The notes: a model not told the origin generated them from the letters alone. DNA of 64,000 nucleotides from Lichenihabitans psoromatis (GCF_004323635.1 NZ_CP036515.1:3473501-3537500); one strand, 5' to 3'. Positions 28,846 to 38,290 are shown, numbered from the stretch's first letter. Numbers and translations: made by a program.

Positions 28846-30330
28846 TTAGAAGTCGCGCTCGACGCGGAGGCGAGCCTCGAAGGCATCGGGGTTCTTCTTG
28901 ACGCCGACCGGCAGAGCGGTCGCGACCTGGCCGAGTTCGTGAGCCAAGGTCTGGTCGATGCGCATGTAGATCACTTCCACGCCGAAGTTCAGGTCGTGAA
29001 CCGGGGTGAAGATGAACTGGTTGCCGACGCGGAATTCCGATGCGTCGCCGATACCGCCACGGGTCCAGTCGATGTTCTTGACGATGTTGCCGTAGCCGAT
29101 CGTCTCGTACGAACCGAACAGAACGTCGTGGAACTGGGGCGTGAAGTAGTGGTGCAAGGCGCCCATGACGTGGAAGCCCGAACCCTTCTGGAGGGTGTAG
29201 CCGCCAGTGCCGTTGCCGATCGCGACAGCGTCACGGTCGATATGCTGGAAGCCGCCGAGCGCGAGCGAGTTGAAGCCGGCGTTCAGGTAGTTCGAGGAGT
29301 CCTGGTAGAGGTAAGCGCCTTCCTGGTAGCCGCCTTCGATCCACAGATCGTCGCCAGCAGCCAGCATCGGCAGCTTGATCTGCACGCCGCCCTGAACCGC
29401 GAAGCCTTCCGTGGTCGAGTTGGCGAACTGGTTGGCGATCGCCACGTTGCCGAGCGGACCCGCAACCGTGTTCACGTCATGGTAGGCAGCCGAGATCTGA
29501 GCCGCACCCCAGGCCTGATCGACGCGCAGGACACCGACGACATCCGGGATCGTCTCGCCAGCGTAGACGGCGTTCGCGCCAGCCAGACCGTTGAGGCCGG
29601 CAGCCGGGTTGATGGCGCCGGTGCCGAACGCGATGTTGCCGATGTTCTGGCTGAGGTTACGACCGTTGCGGTCTTCGACCGAGATCGTTGCCGAGAAGCC
29701 GCCACCGAAGGTCGCGGTGTAAGCGAAGACGTTGTTGCTTTCGTCGGAGTTGGCAATGCCTTCGAAGTTGTAGTTGTCGGCGTAGAAGTCGAAGAACGAC
29801 TGAACGCGACCGGCCGTGAACCCAGCGAACTGGATGAAGCCCTTGTCGAGATAGGCGTTGTTGCCGCCCTGGTTGGCGAAGGAGTTCTGACCACCAGCGA
29901 CACCGCCGCCCGAGTAGTTGCCCTGCAGACGATCGATCTGGAAGCGGACGTAGGTGCGCAGCGTGCCATAGGCGGTCTGCGTGCGAGCGTCGGCGTCGAT
30001 ACGACCGCGAGCGAAGAAGCCGCTTGCGTCACGGCTACGGCCCGGGATGAACGTGCCGGTGGCGCGCGGAGCCGCAACCGTGCTGACGCCCGGGCTCGGG
30101 AAGAAGGCCGAGTTGTTCTGGATGTAAGCATATTCGGCGCGGATGATGCCGCCGACCTTCAAGCAGGTGTCGGTGCCCGGGATGTAGAAGTAGCCAGCGC
30201 CGGTCCAGTCGCAAACGCGAACGTATTCGACCGGGGCAGCCTTCCGAAACGGCAAATCAGCAGCCTGCGCGCCAGCAATAGCGGCCATTCCGGCCACCGA
30301 ACCAAGAAGAAGACTCTTAACGAGCTTCAT
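28846..30330 (-). CDS. Rhizobiales-type outer-membrane porin
   Basis: 494-residue beta-barrel porin. The signal peptide ends AGAQAADL; the mature start has the conserved cysteine pair CDWTGAG and TDTCLKVGG seen in Rhizobiales porins (Omp2a/b, RopA type). The chain then alternates short amphipathic strands with loops and ends in an aromatic residue, F, as required by the outer-membrane assembly machinery. GGAGG lies seven bases before the ATG and a strong terminator follows, which fits an abundant single-gene message. Codon use is strongly biased, giving long artificial frames on the opposite strand. Confidence 0.94.
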   Translation of the reverse strand: MKLVKSLLLGSVAGMAAIAGAQAADLPFRKAAPVEYVRVCDWTGAGYFYIPGTDTCLKVGGIIRAEYAYIQNNSAFFPSPGVSTVAAPRATGTFIPGRSRDASGFFARGRIDADARTQTAYGTLRTYVRFQIDRLQGNYSGGGVAGGQNSFANQGGNNAYLDKGFIQFAGFTAGRVQSFFDFYADNYNFEGIANSDESNNVFAYTATFGGGFSATISVEDRNGRNLSQNIGNIAFGTGAINPAAGLNGLAGANAVYAGETIPDVVGVLRVDQAWGAAQISAAYHDVNTVAGPLGNVAIANQFANSTTEGFAVQGGVQIKLPMLAAGDDLWIEGGYQEGAYLYQDSSNYLNAGFNSLALGGFQHIDRDAVAIGNGTGGYTLQKGSGFHVMGALHHYFTPQFHDVLFGSYETIGYGNIVKNIDWTRGGIGDASEFRVGNQFIFTPVHDLNFGVEVIYMRIDQTLAHELGQVATALPVGVKKNPDAFEARLRVERDF

Positions 30331-30963
30331 AGTACAACCTCCAGTTTGAAAGACCCAACGAGATTAGACTTGCTCTTGTTCGAAGCAGATTGAGACCGGA
30401 CCGTCTTCATTCCAACTTTATCGAACCGTTGCTACTCTAACCTCCTTATCAACCCGGACTTGCCCTTACAAAACCCGGCGTCTTGGCCGATGGCATCTTT
30501 GCAAGAATTCCGTTCCGATCTGAGCGTGGGGTAAACCCCGTTCGCAAAATCAACATACGCGGCGACCCCTCGGCGACAAACGCCAGAATGGTCCCAACGC
30601 CCTTCAGTGGGGGGTTTCAGTTCGGATTGTGACATTCGAGCAACGAATTTTCGACCCAATGTTGCCTTGTTGCCGCGTGTCGGCAAAAAAGCATGCCACA
30701 TATGCGATTGGCAGCATCTGTCGCTTTCACGACCGTAGGCCGATTGCGGCATTCGCTCTCACTTGTGCTGATTCATGGCTCTGATCGCCAACGTTTGACG
30801 ATGACTCGGTGCCGCATCTCACATCTGGTGTCCGGAGTCGGATGACGTCCCCTTCCCGATCTCCCAGCCTCTTCGGCGCCCTGATCCGGGCATCGAACGC
30901 TTGCCATGCCGGGCCTCTTCGGGCATAGGTCTGGACGTTGCTGGTCCACGGACTGCGGCGAGC
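30331..30963. other. Long leader/promoter region upstream of the porin
   Basis: 633 bases between the porin start and tRNA-Ser without a credible gene. It must hold the porin promoter on the minus strand and the tRNA promoter on the plus strand. A 106-codon minus-strand frame at 30432-30752 has no family likeness. No clear repeat or small-RNA terminator is seen. Confidence 0.5.
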
Positions 30964-31057
30964 GGAGATGTGGCCGAGAGGCTGAAGGCGGCGGTTTGCT
31001 AAACCGTTATAGGGTTGTAAAGCCCTATCGAGGGTTCGAATCCCTCCGTCTCCGCCA
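30964..31057 (+). tRNA. tRNA-Ser(GCT)
   Basis: Class II tRNA with acceptor stem GGAGATG / CGTCTCC (one G-T pair), a long variable arm, T-loop GGTTCGAATCC, encoded CCA, and anticodon loop TTGCTAA with anticodon GCT reading AGC/AGT serine codons. It lies in host DNA left of the island. Confidence 0.95.
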
Positions 31058-31170
31058 ATTGTTGCCTATTCCCCCCATCTCGCTTTCTTGCCTTCTCGCG
31101 CTGTCTCGAAGCATCGGGACGACGAAGAGGGCGTGCGAATTCCGCAGAACGATGGGGTGGAACGGTCTGA

Positions 31171-33411
31171 TTAGATCCGCGGACCGCGATAGGCCAATTT
31201 CGGCCGGATCTGCGCTGCGCGCGATGCGCCCTGCTGATGCTGATGCTGCTGGTTCCAAAGGCTCGAATAGATCTCGCAGCGGCCGAGCAGTTCCTCGTGC
31301 GTGCCGATGTCGTGAACCGTGCCCTGATCAAGAACCATGATGGCGTCACAGCGCACCAGGGACGATAGGCGATGCGAGATCACCAACATGGTTCGCCCGT
31401 TTGCGATCGATTCGATGTTGGCGTTCACGATCGCCTCGCTTTCGGCATCGAGTGCACTCGTCGCTTCATCGAGAATCAGCAATTTCGGATCGGTGATGAG
31501 CGCACGAGCAATCGCGAGTCGCTGGCGTTGCCCGCCAGACAGATTCGGCGACCCCTCGAAAATATAAGTCTCGTAGCCGCGAGGCAGCTTGTCGATGAAC
31601 TCCTGCGCGCCGCCGAGGCGGGCCGCCGCCACCATCTCGTCATAGGTCGCGTTCGGTTTCGCGATTGTGATGTTCTCTTTGATGGTCCCGGTGAACAGGT
31701 AATTATCCTGCAGGACCACACCGAGGCTGCTCCGCAGGTGATCGATGTCATAGTCTCGGATATCGAGGCCATCGATCTTGATCGACCCCCGGTAATCGGA
31801 ATGCAGCCTCTGCAAAAGGCGCGTGATGGTCGTCTTCCCCGAGCCGCTGCGCCCCATGACGCCGAGCGTCGTGCCTTGCGCGATATTAAACGTCACATCG
31901 TTGAGGGCTCGTCGCGTCGAGCCTTTGTAGCTGAACTGCACTTTCGAGAATTCGAGGTGCCCCTGTAACGGCGTTTTGACGCCGTGGCCGGAACGCCCCT
32001 CCTCCGCCGGTTGATTGACCACGTTGGAGACAACCTGGATGGCGATCCGCGCATCGTCCAACTGGCTGACCAATTTGGCGGCTTGGATCAGCGGCGTCGC
32101 CACGCGCTGACTGAGCAGCAGGAACGCCAACAGACCGCCGACCGAGATCGGATCGTCGTTGGCGGTCGCCAGATAAACGCCATACGCGAAGGTGCCGCTC
32201 ACCATCAGCTTTTCCAGCGGCGCGACGACGGTCTGAACCATATTCGACGTGCGGCCTTCGGCGATGCGGGCCATGGCGGCGCGTCTGTTCAACCCGTCCC
32301 AAAGCTTGCGCTGCCGCGCGTCGAGCGCGAGTGACTTGACGGTCCTTATGCCCTGCAAGGTCTGGATCATGAAGGATGAACGGGCGCTTTCGGCCGCCAC
32401 GACGACCGACAGTCGCCGCCGCATCAACGGCATCATCAAGACGATCCAGGTGAAGATCGCCACACAGCAGATCAGCACGATCGCGGTCAGGATCGGGCTA
32501 AAGAAGGCCATGACGGGGAGGAAGACCAGCAGGATCCCGAGATCGAGAACGCTTCCGAACATCTGCCCGGTCAAGAACAGGCGGATCTTGTTGCTCTCGT
32601 TGAGCTTAAACGCGATGAGACCGATCGGATTGCGCTCGAAAAAGTCGATCGGCAGGCTCAGCACTTTATCGAAAATATAGGTCGAGAGCTTGATGTCGAT
32701 TCGTGTCGTCAGATGAAGAACGAGGTAGCGGCGGATCGCTGCGAAGACGACATCGAAGGCGGTCAGCACCGCCATGCCCAGACAAATGACGATGAAAGTG
32801 CTGATGCTATGGGATTGAAATACCCGGTCCGACATCAGGCGAAAGAAGATGACCGGTGTGAGCGCCAGCAAGCTCAGGATTGCGGCGCAGATCACCACGT
32901 CGCGCACGATCCGGCGCTCACGGAAAACCAGGCTAGCGACGAGCTGAGCACTGAACGGCTTGGTCTCGTCCGAAATCGCATAGCTGCGGCTGAACAAGAC
33001 AACCTCGCCGCTCCACGCCTCCTCCAAGCGATGGCGGTCCACCACGAGCTCGAGTTCGCCCGGAGACATCGGATCCCGGAGCTTGGCCCAGGACAGCTTC
33101 GGGTTTTCGCCGACGTCGACAAGCAGCATTGCATTGCCGTTCTTCAGCTTCACCACCGCCGGAAACGTCTTGGCGATCTTGGTGAGGCCGTCCCAGTCGA
33201 GTGTCACGGCCTTGCCGCGTAGACCTGAGGCTTGCGCGAGAGTGACGAGCTGATTCGATGTCGCTTCATCGCTCGACGGCCCGAAATCCCTGACCAATCG
33301 GTCGAGCGTGACGGTCAGGCCGTGATGCCGGGCCACCAGACTCAGGCATCGCAAAGCGCTATGTGCAGGCCCTTCGTCAGCGCTGGCTGATGGCTGGCTT
33401 GTGTCGTCCAT
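31171..33411 (-). CDS. ABC transporter with C39-like domain, type I secretion type
   Basis: 746-residue export ABC half-transporter, with membrane and ATPase parts in one chain. The N-terminal 120 residues resemble a C39 peptidase domain, but the catalytic cysteine is replaced (the region reads SALRCLSLVARHHG, with Ser at the expected Cys). It is thus a C39-like domain as in HlyB, for docking rather than cleavage. Six membrane helices (about residues 165-440) precede the ATPase with Walker A GRSGSGKT, signature LSGGQRQR and Walker B LLILDEATSALD. No membrane-fusion partner or secreted substrate is encoded beside it, so it is an orphan. It lies just outside the island. Confidence 0.9.
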   Translation of the reverse strand: MDDTSQPSASADEGPAHSALRCLSLVARHHGLTVTLDRLVRDFGPSSDEATSNQLVTLAQASGLRGKAVTLDWDGLTKIAKTFPAVVKLKNGNAMLLVDVGENPKLSWAKLRDPMSPGELELVVDRHRLEEAWSGEVVLFSRSYAISDETKPFSAQLVASLVFRERRIVRDVVICAAILSLLALTPVIFFRLMSDRVFQSHSISTFIVICLGMAVLTAFDVVFAAIRRYLVLHLTTRIDIKLSTYIFDKVLSLPIDFFERNPIGLIAFKLNESNKIRLFLTGQMFGSVLDLGILLVFLPVMAFFSPILTAIVLICCVAIFTWIVLMMPLMRRRLSVVVAAESARSSFMIQTLQGIRTVKSLALDARQRKLWDGLNRRAAMARIAEGRTSNMVQTVVAPLEKLMVSGTFAYGVYLATANDDPISVGGLLAFLLLSQRVATPLIQAAKLVSQLDDARIAIQVVSNVVNQPAEEGRSGHGVKTPLQGHLEFSKVQFSYKGSTRRALNDVTFNIAQGTTLGVMGRSGSGKTTITRLLQRLHSDYRGSIKIDGLDIRDYDIDHLRSSLGVVLQDNYLFTGTIKENITIAKPNATYDEMVAAARLGGAQEFIDKLPRGYETYIFEGSPNLSGGQRQRLAIARALITDPKLLILDEATSALDAESEAIVNANIESIANGRTMLVISHRLSSLVRCDAIMVLDQGTVHDIGTHEELLGRCEIYSSLWNQQHQHQQGASRAAQIRPKLAYRGPRI

Positions 33412-33517
33412 CGATCGGAATTCCTGTCACGGCTGTCAGCTTTCTATAGCACAAGGTGATTGCTTGGTCGCCTTCCGTAACGAGAAGCTACCTCGTCGAG
33501 AATACGAATGGGCCTCA

Positions 33518-33533
33518 ATCACTCCCACTCGAT
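33518..33533 (+). repeat. Left attachment-site copy of the guaA island
   Basis: ATCACTCCCACTCGAT, identical over 16 bases to 62045-62060 at the 3' end of guaA and in the same orientation. On the minus strand it reads the last four guaA codons and stop. It marks the left junction between host DNA and the island. Confidence 0.88.
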
Positions 33534-33593
33534 GGTCAACTGGTTTGAGTCCGCGTTGTAAATATTGGGTTTTCTGCTCATGCTCCGAACCGA

Positions 33594-33612
33594 TACCAAC
33601 CGCGATACCACC
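33594..33612 (+). promoter_or_regulatory. Candidate integrase arm sites, left end
   Basis: TACCAAC at 33594-33600 and TACCACC at 33606-33612, 12 bases apart, 61 bases inside the left att copy. The same 12-base-spaced pair occurs near the right end at 61911 and 61923, which suggests arm-type binding sites for the island integrase. Confidence 0.55.
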
Positions 33613-33718
33613 AGGTTCGCGGACCGCCACTGGCCCGCTTCCTCCTAAAGGCAACTGGTGACGACGATCGGGATGGCACCGAGGCTCAGCGCTTAGCCGC
33701 ATAGATTTTGATGTCGGG

Positions 33719-35209
33719 TTACCCGATCACGGTATGCGTCGCACGCTCCCTCACCGCCCGGGCGACGTCGGCATCCTCGACAGCCTCAACCTTTGCGACG
33801 GATTCATCAATGTAGTCCTGCGGAAGGCCGTGCTCCCGTCCGCCAGCCAAGACATGTTCCTTATACCAAATGTAGGGCTTGAGGCTTTCGTCGATTGCTT
33901 CACTCGAGGCGATATACGTCAGGACCTTTCGCCTACGCCCCTTATCATTGACGACCGTCACCATCGTGGCGTCATAACCCTTGCCGGCTCCCTCAGCGGC
34001 GTCGAGCTTTCGGCGCTCTGCGGGATCAAAACTGAATAGAACACCGATGACGGCTCTCTCATCGTCATCGGTCGCGAACGCATTGCACTTACCCGACCCG
34101 TCTTTGCTTCGCTTGTGAAAGCGCAGCTCATGGCCTGACAGTGTGGCAACTCCCAACGGCTTGGCGCTCGGCATACGTTCACGCAGCCGCGCAGTCGCCA
34201 TGTTCGACCCGTAGGCGAAATACTCAGCCGGCTCCGGCGCACCCGTCTCGACGTCTTGCAAGGCTTCGACTGCCGGATCGCCGGGCTTGCGGATGGCGCG
34301 CAGGGGCACGGTCATGATGCTGTGGTCATGCGTCTCCTCGCCCTCCCGGGTTATGAGTGGCCGGCCATTCTCGGAATCGAGGATCGGAACCGGCCTACCG
34401 GCCCATCCACAGGCCGTGCATCTCGGTCGTTCCCAGAGAAGGCCCGGCGCCGCGGTGTTTTCACCCTGTTCGGGCGCCAGATCGGGCGAGCCGCAATCGG
34501 GACAGGCCTCCGGCACACCACGCAGCTCACGAAGGATCAGGGATGTGGCCATGCCGATCGCATGCTGAATCAACGTATGCGCCATGTCGGCGTCGAGCCA
34601 TGTGGCCGACTTCGCATGTGTCAGCCAGTTGGAGAATGTCCAGGCGCTATCGAGCGCGCCCTTCAAGGCGCCGCGCCGTTCCCGATTGCTATTGCCGGGC
34701 ACCACGGCGTTACAGATGATTTCCGACCACTCGCGGAAATTGGCGCGCTGCGGTGGTGTCTCCGTCCAGACTGCCGCGTCCTGGGCCACGCCGATCAATT
34801 CGAGCAAGGTCTCACGGCAACGAACCCCGACGGCCTGATAGTCCGCGAGATTGTGGGCCTGGGCAACCGCGTCGCCGGCCTCTTCCATTTTCTCAAACAC
34901 CGGCCCGAACGGGAGAAGCCGCATGTCGTCCCGTTGCTGCTGCTCCGTGCGCGGGATGCGCAGGATCAGGCCGATGTGGAACGTGAGCGCCAGGTCCATG
35001 TTCGGAAACTGCTGCTGGGAGTAGAGGTTGGTGCCACCAGTGATGACCCACCATCGGTCCTTATTGGTGTGAATGTCCCACACGTCATGACGGGTGTTCA
35101 ACACCGCTTCGGAGTACACCTTTTGCAGAAAGGTTACCTCTAGGTCGGGCGCTTGCCATTCAAAATATTCTCGAATGGACTCCATTTCCTCTTCGCTGGC
35201 CTTCAGCAT
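33719..35209 (-). CDS. Gamma-glutamylcyclotransferase-like domain protein with zinc ribbon
   Basis: 496-residue protein of unknown function with three parts. The N-terminal about 240 residues are mostly helical, with no family I recognise (KVYSEAVLNTRHDVWDIH, SNWLTHAKSATW). Next comes a zinc-ribbon-like pair CPDCGSPD and CTACGW near residues 230-275. The C-terminal domain has the AIG2/GGCT-like start EYFAYGSNM and a CNAFATDDDE segment. GGCT-like folds act on gamma-glutamyl bonds or gamma-glutamylamines. The ATG at 35209 follows a strong GGAGG; the longer frame from 35269 is less likely. It is 89 bases behind qatD on the same strand and could be a fifth member of that operon. Confidence 0.75.
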   Translation of the reverse strand: MLKASEEEMESIREYFEWQAPDLEVTFLQKVYSEAVLNTRHDVWDIHTNKDRWWVITGGTNLYSQQQFPNMDLALTFHIGLILRIPRTEQQQRDDMRLLPFGPVFEKMEEAGDAVAQAHNLADYQAVGVRCRETLLELIGVAQDAAVWTETPPQRANFREWSEIICNAVVPGNSNRERRGALKGALDSAWTFSNWLTHAKSATWLDADMAHTLIQHAIGMATSLILRELRGVPEACPDCGSPDLAPEQGENTAAPGLLWERPRCTACGWAGRPVPILDSENGRPLITREGEETHDHSIMTVPLRAIRKPGDPAVEALQDVETGAPEPAEYFAYGSNMATARLRERMPSAKPLGVATLSGHELRFHKRSKDGSGKCNAFATDDDERAVIGVLFSFDPAERRKLDAAEGAGKGYDATMVTVVNDKGRRRKVLTYIASSEAIDESLKPYIWYKEHVLAGGREHGLPQDYIDESVAKVEAVEDADVARAVRERATHTVIG

Positions 35210-35298
35210 CTCGCCTCCACTTTGAGGCTGCGCCCATCGGGCGACACACCAGCCCACAGCGACGCCCACCTAAAACATTAGATTTACCGTCCGAGCGC

Positions 35299-36051
35299 CT
35301 ATCCTTGCTCCGCAAGTAGGCTTTTTAGATTCCGGGTGACCGTGGCAGCGATATCTGCCGGCGAGGTACCGTGCAGCCGTGCCAAGCCTTGCACAGCGAC
35401 CCAAACATCGCTCGGCACCGCGGGACGGGCATCGATCCGTGTAAACGGTCCGTCTGTTTCCGTCAGAACGCGGTCCAGCGGGAGCGCCTTGGTGATCGCG
35501 GCGCGCTTTTCGTTCACAAGCATCTCAGCGTTCACCGAAAAATAGCAGCCGAGATCGACCGCTCTCTTGGCCTCCGCCGCGGTACCGGTGAACCAATGAA
35601 GCACGACGCGACCGTGAGGCGGCGGCATGTGTTGCTCGATCATATCAAGCACGGCCTTCGTCGCTCGGACGCTGTGCGTCGTGACGATCTTGTTGCCCGC
35701 CGCCGCGCAGAGCGTCAGCACGCGAGCAAAAACCTCCTTCTGTGTCTCGAACGATTTGTAGAATCGCGGGCCGGCGTCGAGCCCGACCTCGCCTACATAG
35801 CGGGTTCGCGGCAGCAATTCCTCCCATAACCCGATCTCATGGGCGCGGTCGGCGACCAGTTGAGGGTGCAGACCGAGAGCCGCTCGAACATGACGGGTGG
35901 CGGACGCCAGTTCGTGGTTCCGCGGCCAAGCCTTGGGCGTGGTGGTTACGGTAAGAGTGAACACGCCATCGCGCTCGCAACGCTCCACCGCGGCCGCGTG
36001 GTCGGGGTAGAGATCGAGGTGGCAATGAAAATCGACGAGACCCGATCGCAT
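35299..36051 (-). CDS. qatD: QatD, TatD-like nuclease of the Qat defence system
   Basis: 250-residue TatD-fold hydrolase. Metal ligands are visible: VDFHCHLDLYP (His9, His11), VGEVGLDAG, THSVRA, LHWFTG and TETDGPFTRID. It is clearly diverged from the housekeeping TatD at 2343-3140 (for example GLDAGPRF instead of GLDYHYD). It follows qatC after eight bases. In the Qat anti-phage system QatD is the nuclease-like component and its active site is expected to be needed for defence; the DNA substrate is not evident from sequence. Confidence 0.92.
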   Translation of the reverse strand: MRSGLVDFHCHLDLYPDHAAAVERCERDGVFTLTVTTTPKAWPRNHELASATRHVRAALGLHPQLVADRAHEIGLWEELLPRTRYVGEVGLDAGPRFYKSFETQKEVFARVLTLCAAAGNKIVTTHSVRATKAVLDMIEQHMPPPHGRVVLHWFTGTAAEAKRAVDLGCYFSVNAEMLVNEKRAAITKALPLDRVLTETDGPFTRIDARPAVPSDVWVAVQGLARLHGTSPADIAATVTRNLKSLLAEQG

Positions 36052-36059
36052 GGGGCCTC

Positions 36060-37409
36060 TTACGACGGTGCGGCGCGAACGCCAGTCAGCAAGCGCCCAA
36101 CCTCCTCCAATCCGCGGCGATAGACATCGGCCAGATCATCGTGGCGGGAGGGATCATCAAAGAGCGGCCCCGGCTTGTGGATGAGGACCTTGGCGAGTTC
36201 CGGGCGCTTCGATAGCCGCGCGATCGCGATCTGGAAGGATCGGACCTGCTGACCTTCGGCCTGCTTGGTGTCCAATGTAGCAGCCTTCAGGTCGGGTACG
36301 CCGTAAACTGTCGAGTCCTTGCCTCGCAGAGAGGCCCGCCGAATGAGACACGGCAGGCAGTACCCGCAGTGCCCCTGGGGCTTCTTGGTCCAGCGCCCCT
36401 TCGTCGGTGACGAACATGATAGCGACAGCGGGGCGAGCTGCTTCAAGAGGGCCGGATTGGCGCATTGGGCGACCATCTCCCCCTTAGTCTTGTCCCAATA
36501 GGGATTCTCGACCTTCCCCGCGACGCCGAGCGCCTGGAGTAAATCGTTCCACCGGGCCATGTAGAAAGGATGCGTCGTCCGCGTGCTGAGCGCGCCGAGC
36601 CGGAGTCTATCAAGCGGCACATTGAGCGCGATTAAGCCGTTTTCCGGAACCTTGAGCACGAAGTCGCGGCCGAGCGCGGTGCCGGCAGCGACGCCCAGGG
36701 AGAAGAATAGGAACGAGCGGCCGCGCGTGGTGTCCTCCGATCCGACATCCTCGACCAGTCCGCTGTCGAAGCTCATCCACACGCGCAATCGATCGAAGGC
36801 GGATGATTTGTAAGCAGCTTTCAAACCGTCGAAGCACTGCTCCTGCGACTTGCTCACCAGCCCTTCGCCGGCATGGCTGACAAGGAGCGGCGTTTCGCCG
36901 GCATTCAGGCTGTCGATCGCGCCGATCAAACTGTCCAAACCACCGGAGAACAGGCTCACGCCACCGAACGGGGTGGGAATGAGGGTGGGCGCGGCAGGAG
37001 AGACCAGCTTCGCATAACCCTTAGTCCGTTTGCGGAAGCCTACATCCCACCTGTCGCCGGTCAGGAAATTCAAGGCGCGGAGCAAGATGGGTGCGGCGGC
37101 CGTCCATCGCGCCGGATCGCTCACGGGGATGACCAGCCGAATCTCGCGCGTCCAGGCGTCCTGCGATTCGGTCGAGCGAGAGATGCGGGTATCCGCAGCA
37201 TGAACGTGGGCAGCGACCACCAGTATGTCTGCGCCGATCTCGCTCGGTGTCAGATGCAAAGCTTTAAGGTCGGCCAAGGCATGGGCGATCCCATGATCGA
37301 GGCGCTTGCCCGCCACCAACTGCAAGGTCGATGCGACCTCGTCGCGCGCCTTGGGGACGCGGGTCTTATCGTCCGGCCCGAAACGGCCGATGATGACATG
37401 GCGCCTCAT
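36060..37409 (-). CDS. qatC: QatC, QueC-like 7-deazaguanine synthase-type ATPase
   Basis: 449-residue protein with a QueC-like PP-loop ATPase domain: SGGLDS at residues 155-160 and a four-cysteine zinc site Cys332/348/351/354 in SCSSP and HCGYCLPC, as in QueC. True QueC is about half this size; the first about 145 residues are an extension typical of the defence form. QueC makes 7-cyano-7-deazaguanine; in Qat the relevant chemistry is probably on a protein or nucleic acid partner rather than in queuosine synthesis (inference). It overlaps qatB by four bases. Confidence 0.93.
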   Translation of the reverse strand: MRRHVIIGRFGPDDKTRVPKARDEVASTLQLVAGKRLDHGIAHALADLKALHLTPSEIGADILVVAAHVHAADTRISRSTESQDAWTREIRLVIPVSDPARWTAAAPILLRALNFLTGDRWDVGFRKRTKGYAKLVSPAAPTLIPTPFGGVSLFSGGLDSLIGAIDSLNAGETPLLVSHAGEGLVSKSQEQCFDGLKAAYKSSAFDRLRVWMSFDSGLVEDVGSEDTTRGRSFLFFSLGVAAGTALGRDFVLKVPENGLIALNVPLDRLRLGALSTRTTHPFYMARWNDLLQALGVAGKVENPYWDKTKGEMVAQCANPALLKQLAPLSLSCSSPTKGRWTKKPQGHCGYCLPCLIRRASLRGKDSTVYGVPDLKAATLDTKQAEGQQVRSFQIAIARLSKRPELAKVLIHKPGPLFDDPSRHDDLADVYRRGLEEVGRLLTGVRAAPS

Positions 37410-38290
37410 TTCGCTGCCTCCCCATCGCCCATCGTCTGCAATACCTCGAAGGCGGATTGATAGACGTTGGTCACGAAGCTCATCACCGCATCAGGGGTTA
37501 GCGACTGGATGTTGACACCCGCGGCGTTGATCGCGTCGCTGACCCCACGCTGGATGAAATCACGCAGTTGCGCCTGAACCCTCTCGGCCGCGCGCGGGTC
37601 GGCAGGTAAAGTCACGACCTTAGTGCCGATGTCGTTGCAGATGCGCGCTTCGATCGCGTGTGTCGCATATAGTTCGAAGACGGTTTGGATTTGACCAGGT
37701 GTCAGCGCGTCGATGTCGGTAATGCCGGCGCCGGCGAGATCGGCGATAGTCTCGACGAAGGCGTCTCGCGCGATCCCCTCGTCGATCGACCCCCCTTCGG
37801 GGCAGATGTAATCGGCGAGCCCCGCGAATACCTCCTCAATCGGCCGCCCGGCGAGGCTTTCGAGGTTGAGCGTTCGCAGCGCCTCTCGAACGCCATTCGC
37901 GCTGGCGTCGTTGAGGAATCGGACAAGCCCGGCGCCCGCACCCCGCGATGAACCCATCCGTTGCGCAGCCTGGCGCGAACCGCCCGCCGATTTGGACACA
38001 TATTGCGAGACAGCACGGCCGAGGCTCCGACGGTCGCTTCCGCCCGAACTTGCGAAGCGCGTGAAATTGTTTCTGGCCGATGTGAAGCGATCCGACGCTC
38101 CTGCTGGCGCGGTCGGCCGGGGTGCCGGCGCGGGAGGAACCGCAGGCGGCGATCCATCAGGCGGCGTGGATTGTGTTCCGTCGCCATCGCCCGCGCCCGC
38201 GCCGGCCCCGCCGTCGCCATCACCCTGCAACCAACTCGGGATGAGCGGCGTGCCGCCGCCTGCACCTCCATATGCGTTCGAGGTGCCCAT
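37406..38290 (-). CDS. qatB: QatB, accessory protein of the Qat defence system
   Basis: 294-residue protein with the characteristic QatB start MGTSNAYGG, a proline/glycine/acid-rich linker (about residues 15-65), then an all-helical domain. No catalytic motif is visible. The true start is the ATG at 38290, which shares its A with the qatA stop; the frame is open further upstream inside qatA but there it is only a shadow. The conserved Met-Gly start would expose an N-terminal glycine after methionine removal, possibly the place where QatC acts (inference from QueC-like enzymes reported to modify N-terminal glycines). Confidence 0.9.
   Translation of the reverse strand: MGTSNAYGGAGGGTPLIPSWLQGDGDGGAGAGAGDGDGTQSTPPDGSPPAVPPAPAPRPTAPAGASDRFTSARNNFTRFASSGGSDRRSLGRAVSQYVSKSAGGSRQAAQRMGSSRGAGAGLVRFLNDASANGVREALRTLNLESLAGRPIEEVFAGLADYICPEGGSIDEGIARDAFVETIADLAGAGITDIDALTPGQIQTVFELYATHAIEARICNDIGTKVVTLPADPRAAERVQAQLRDFIQRGVSDAINAAGVNIQSLTPDAVMSFVTNVYQSAFEVLQTMGDGEAAK

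Noticed and set aside
28762..30393. A 543-codon plus-strand frame opposite the porin
   Set aside because: It is the mirror of a strongly codon-biased porin gene with signal peptide, Cys pair, ribosome site and terminator on the minus strand; the plus-strand translation is repetitive in Val, Ala, Glu and Asp and matches nothing.
30432..30752. A 106-codon minus-strand frame upstream of the porin
   Set aside because: No ribosome site, no family likeness and unusual composition; this is more likely the porin promoter region.
35299..36051. A duplicate housekeeping TatD
   Set aside because: Sequence is strongly diverged from the host TatD in this window and it is operonic with qatC.
36060..37409. 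Housekeeping queuosine enzyme QueC
   Set aside because: It is twice the length of QueC, lacks other queuosine genes nearby and sits in the qatABCD gene order.
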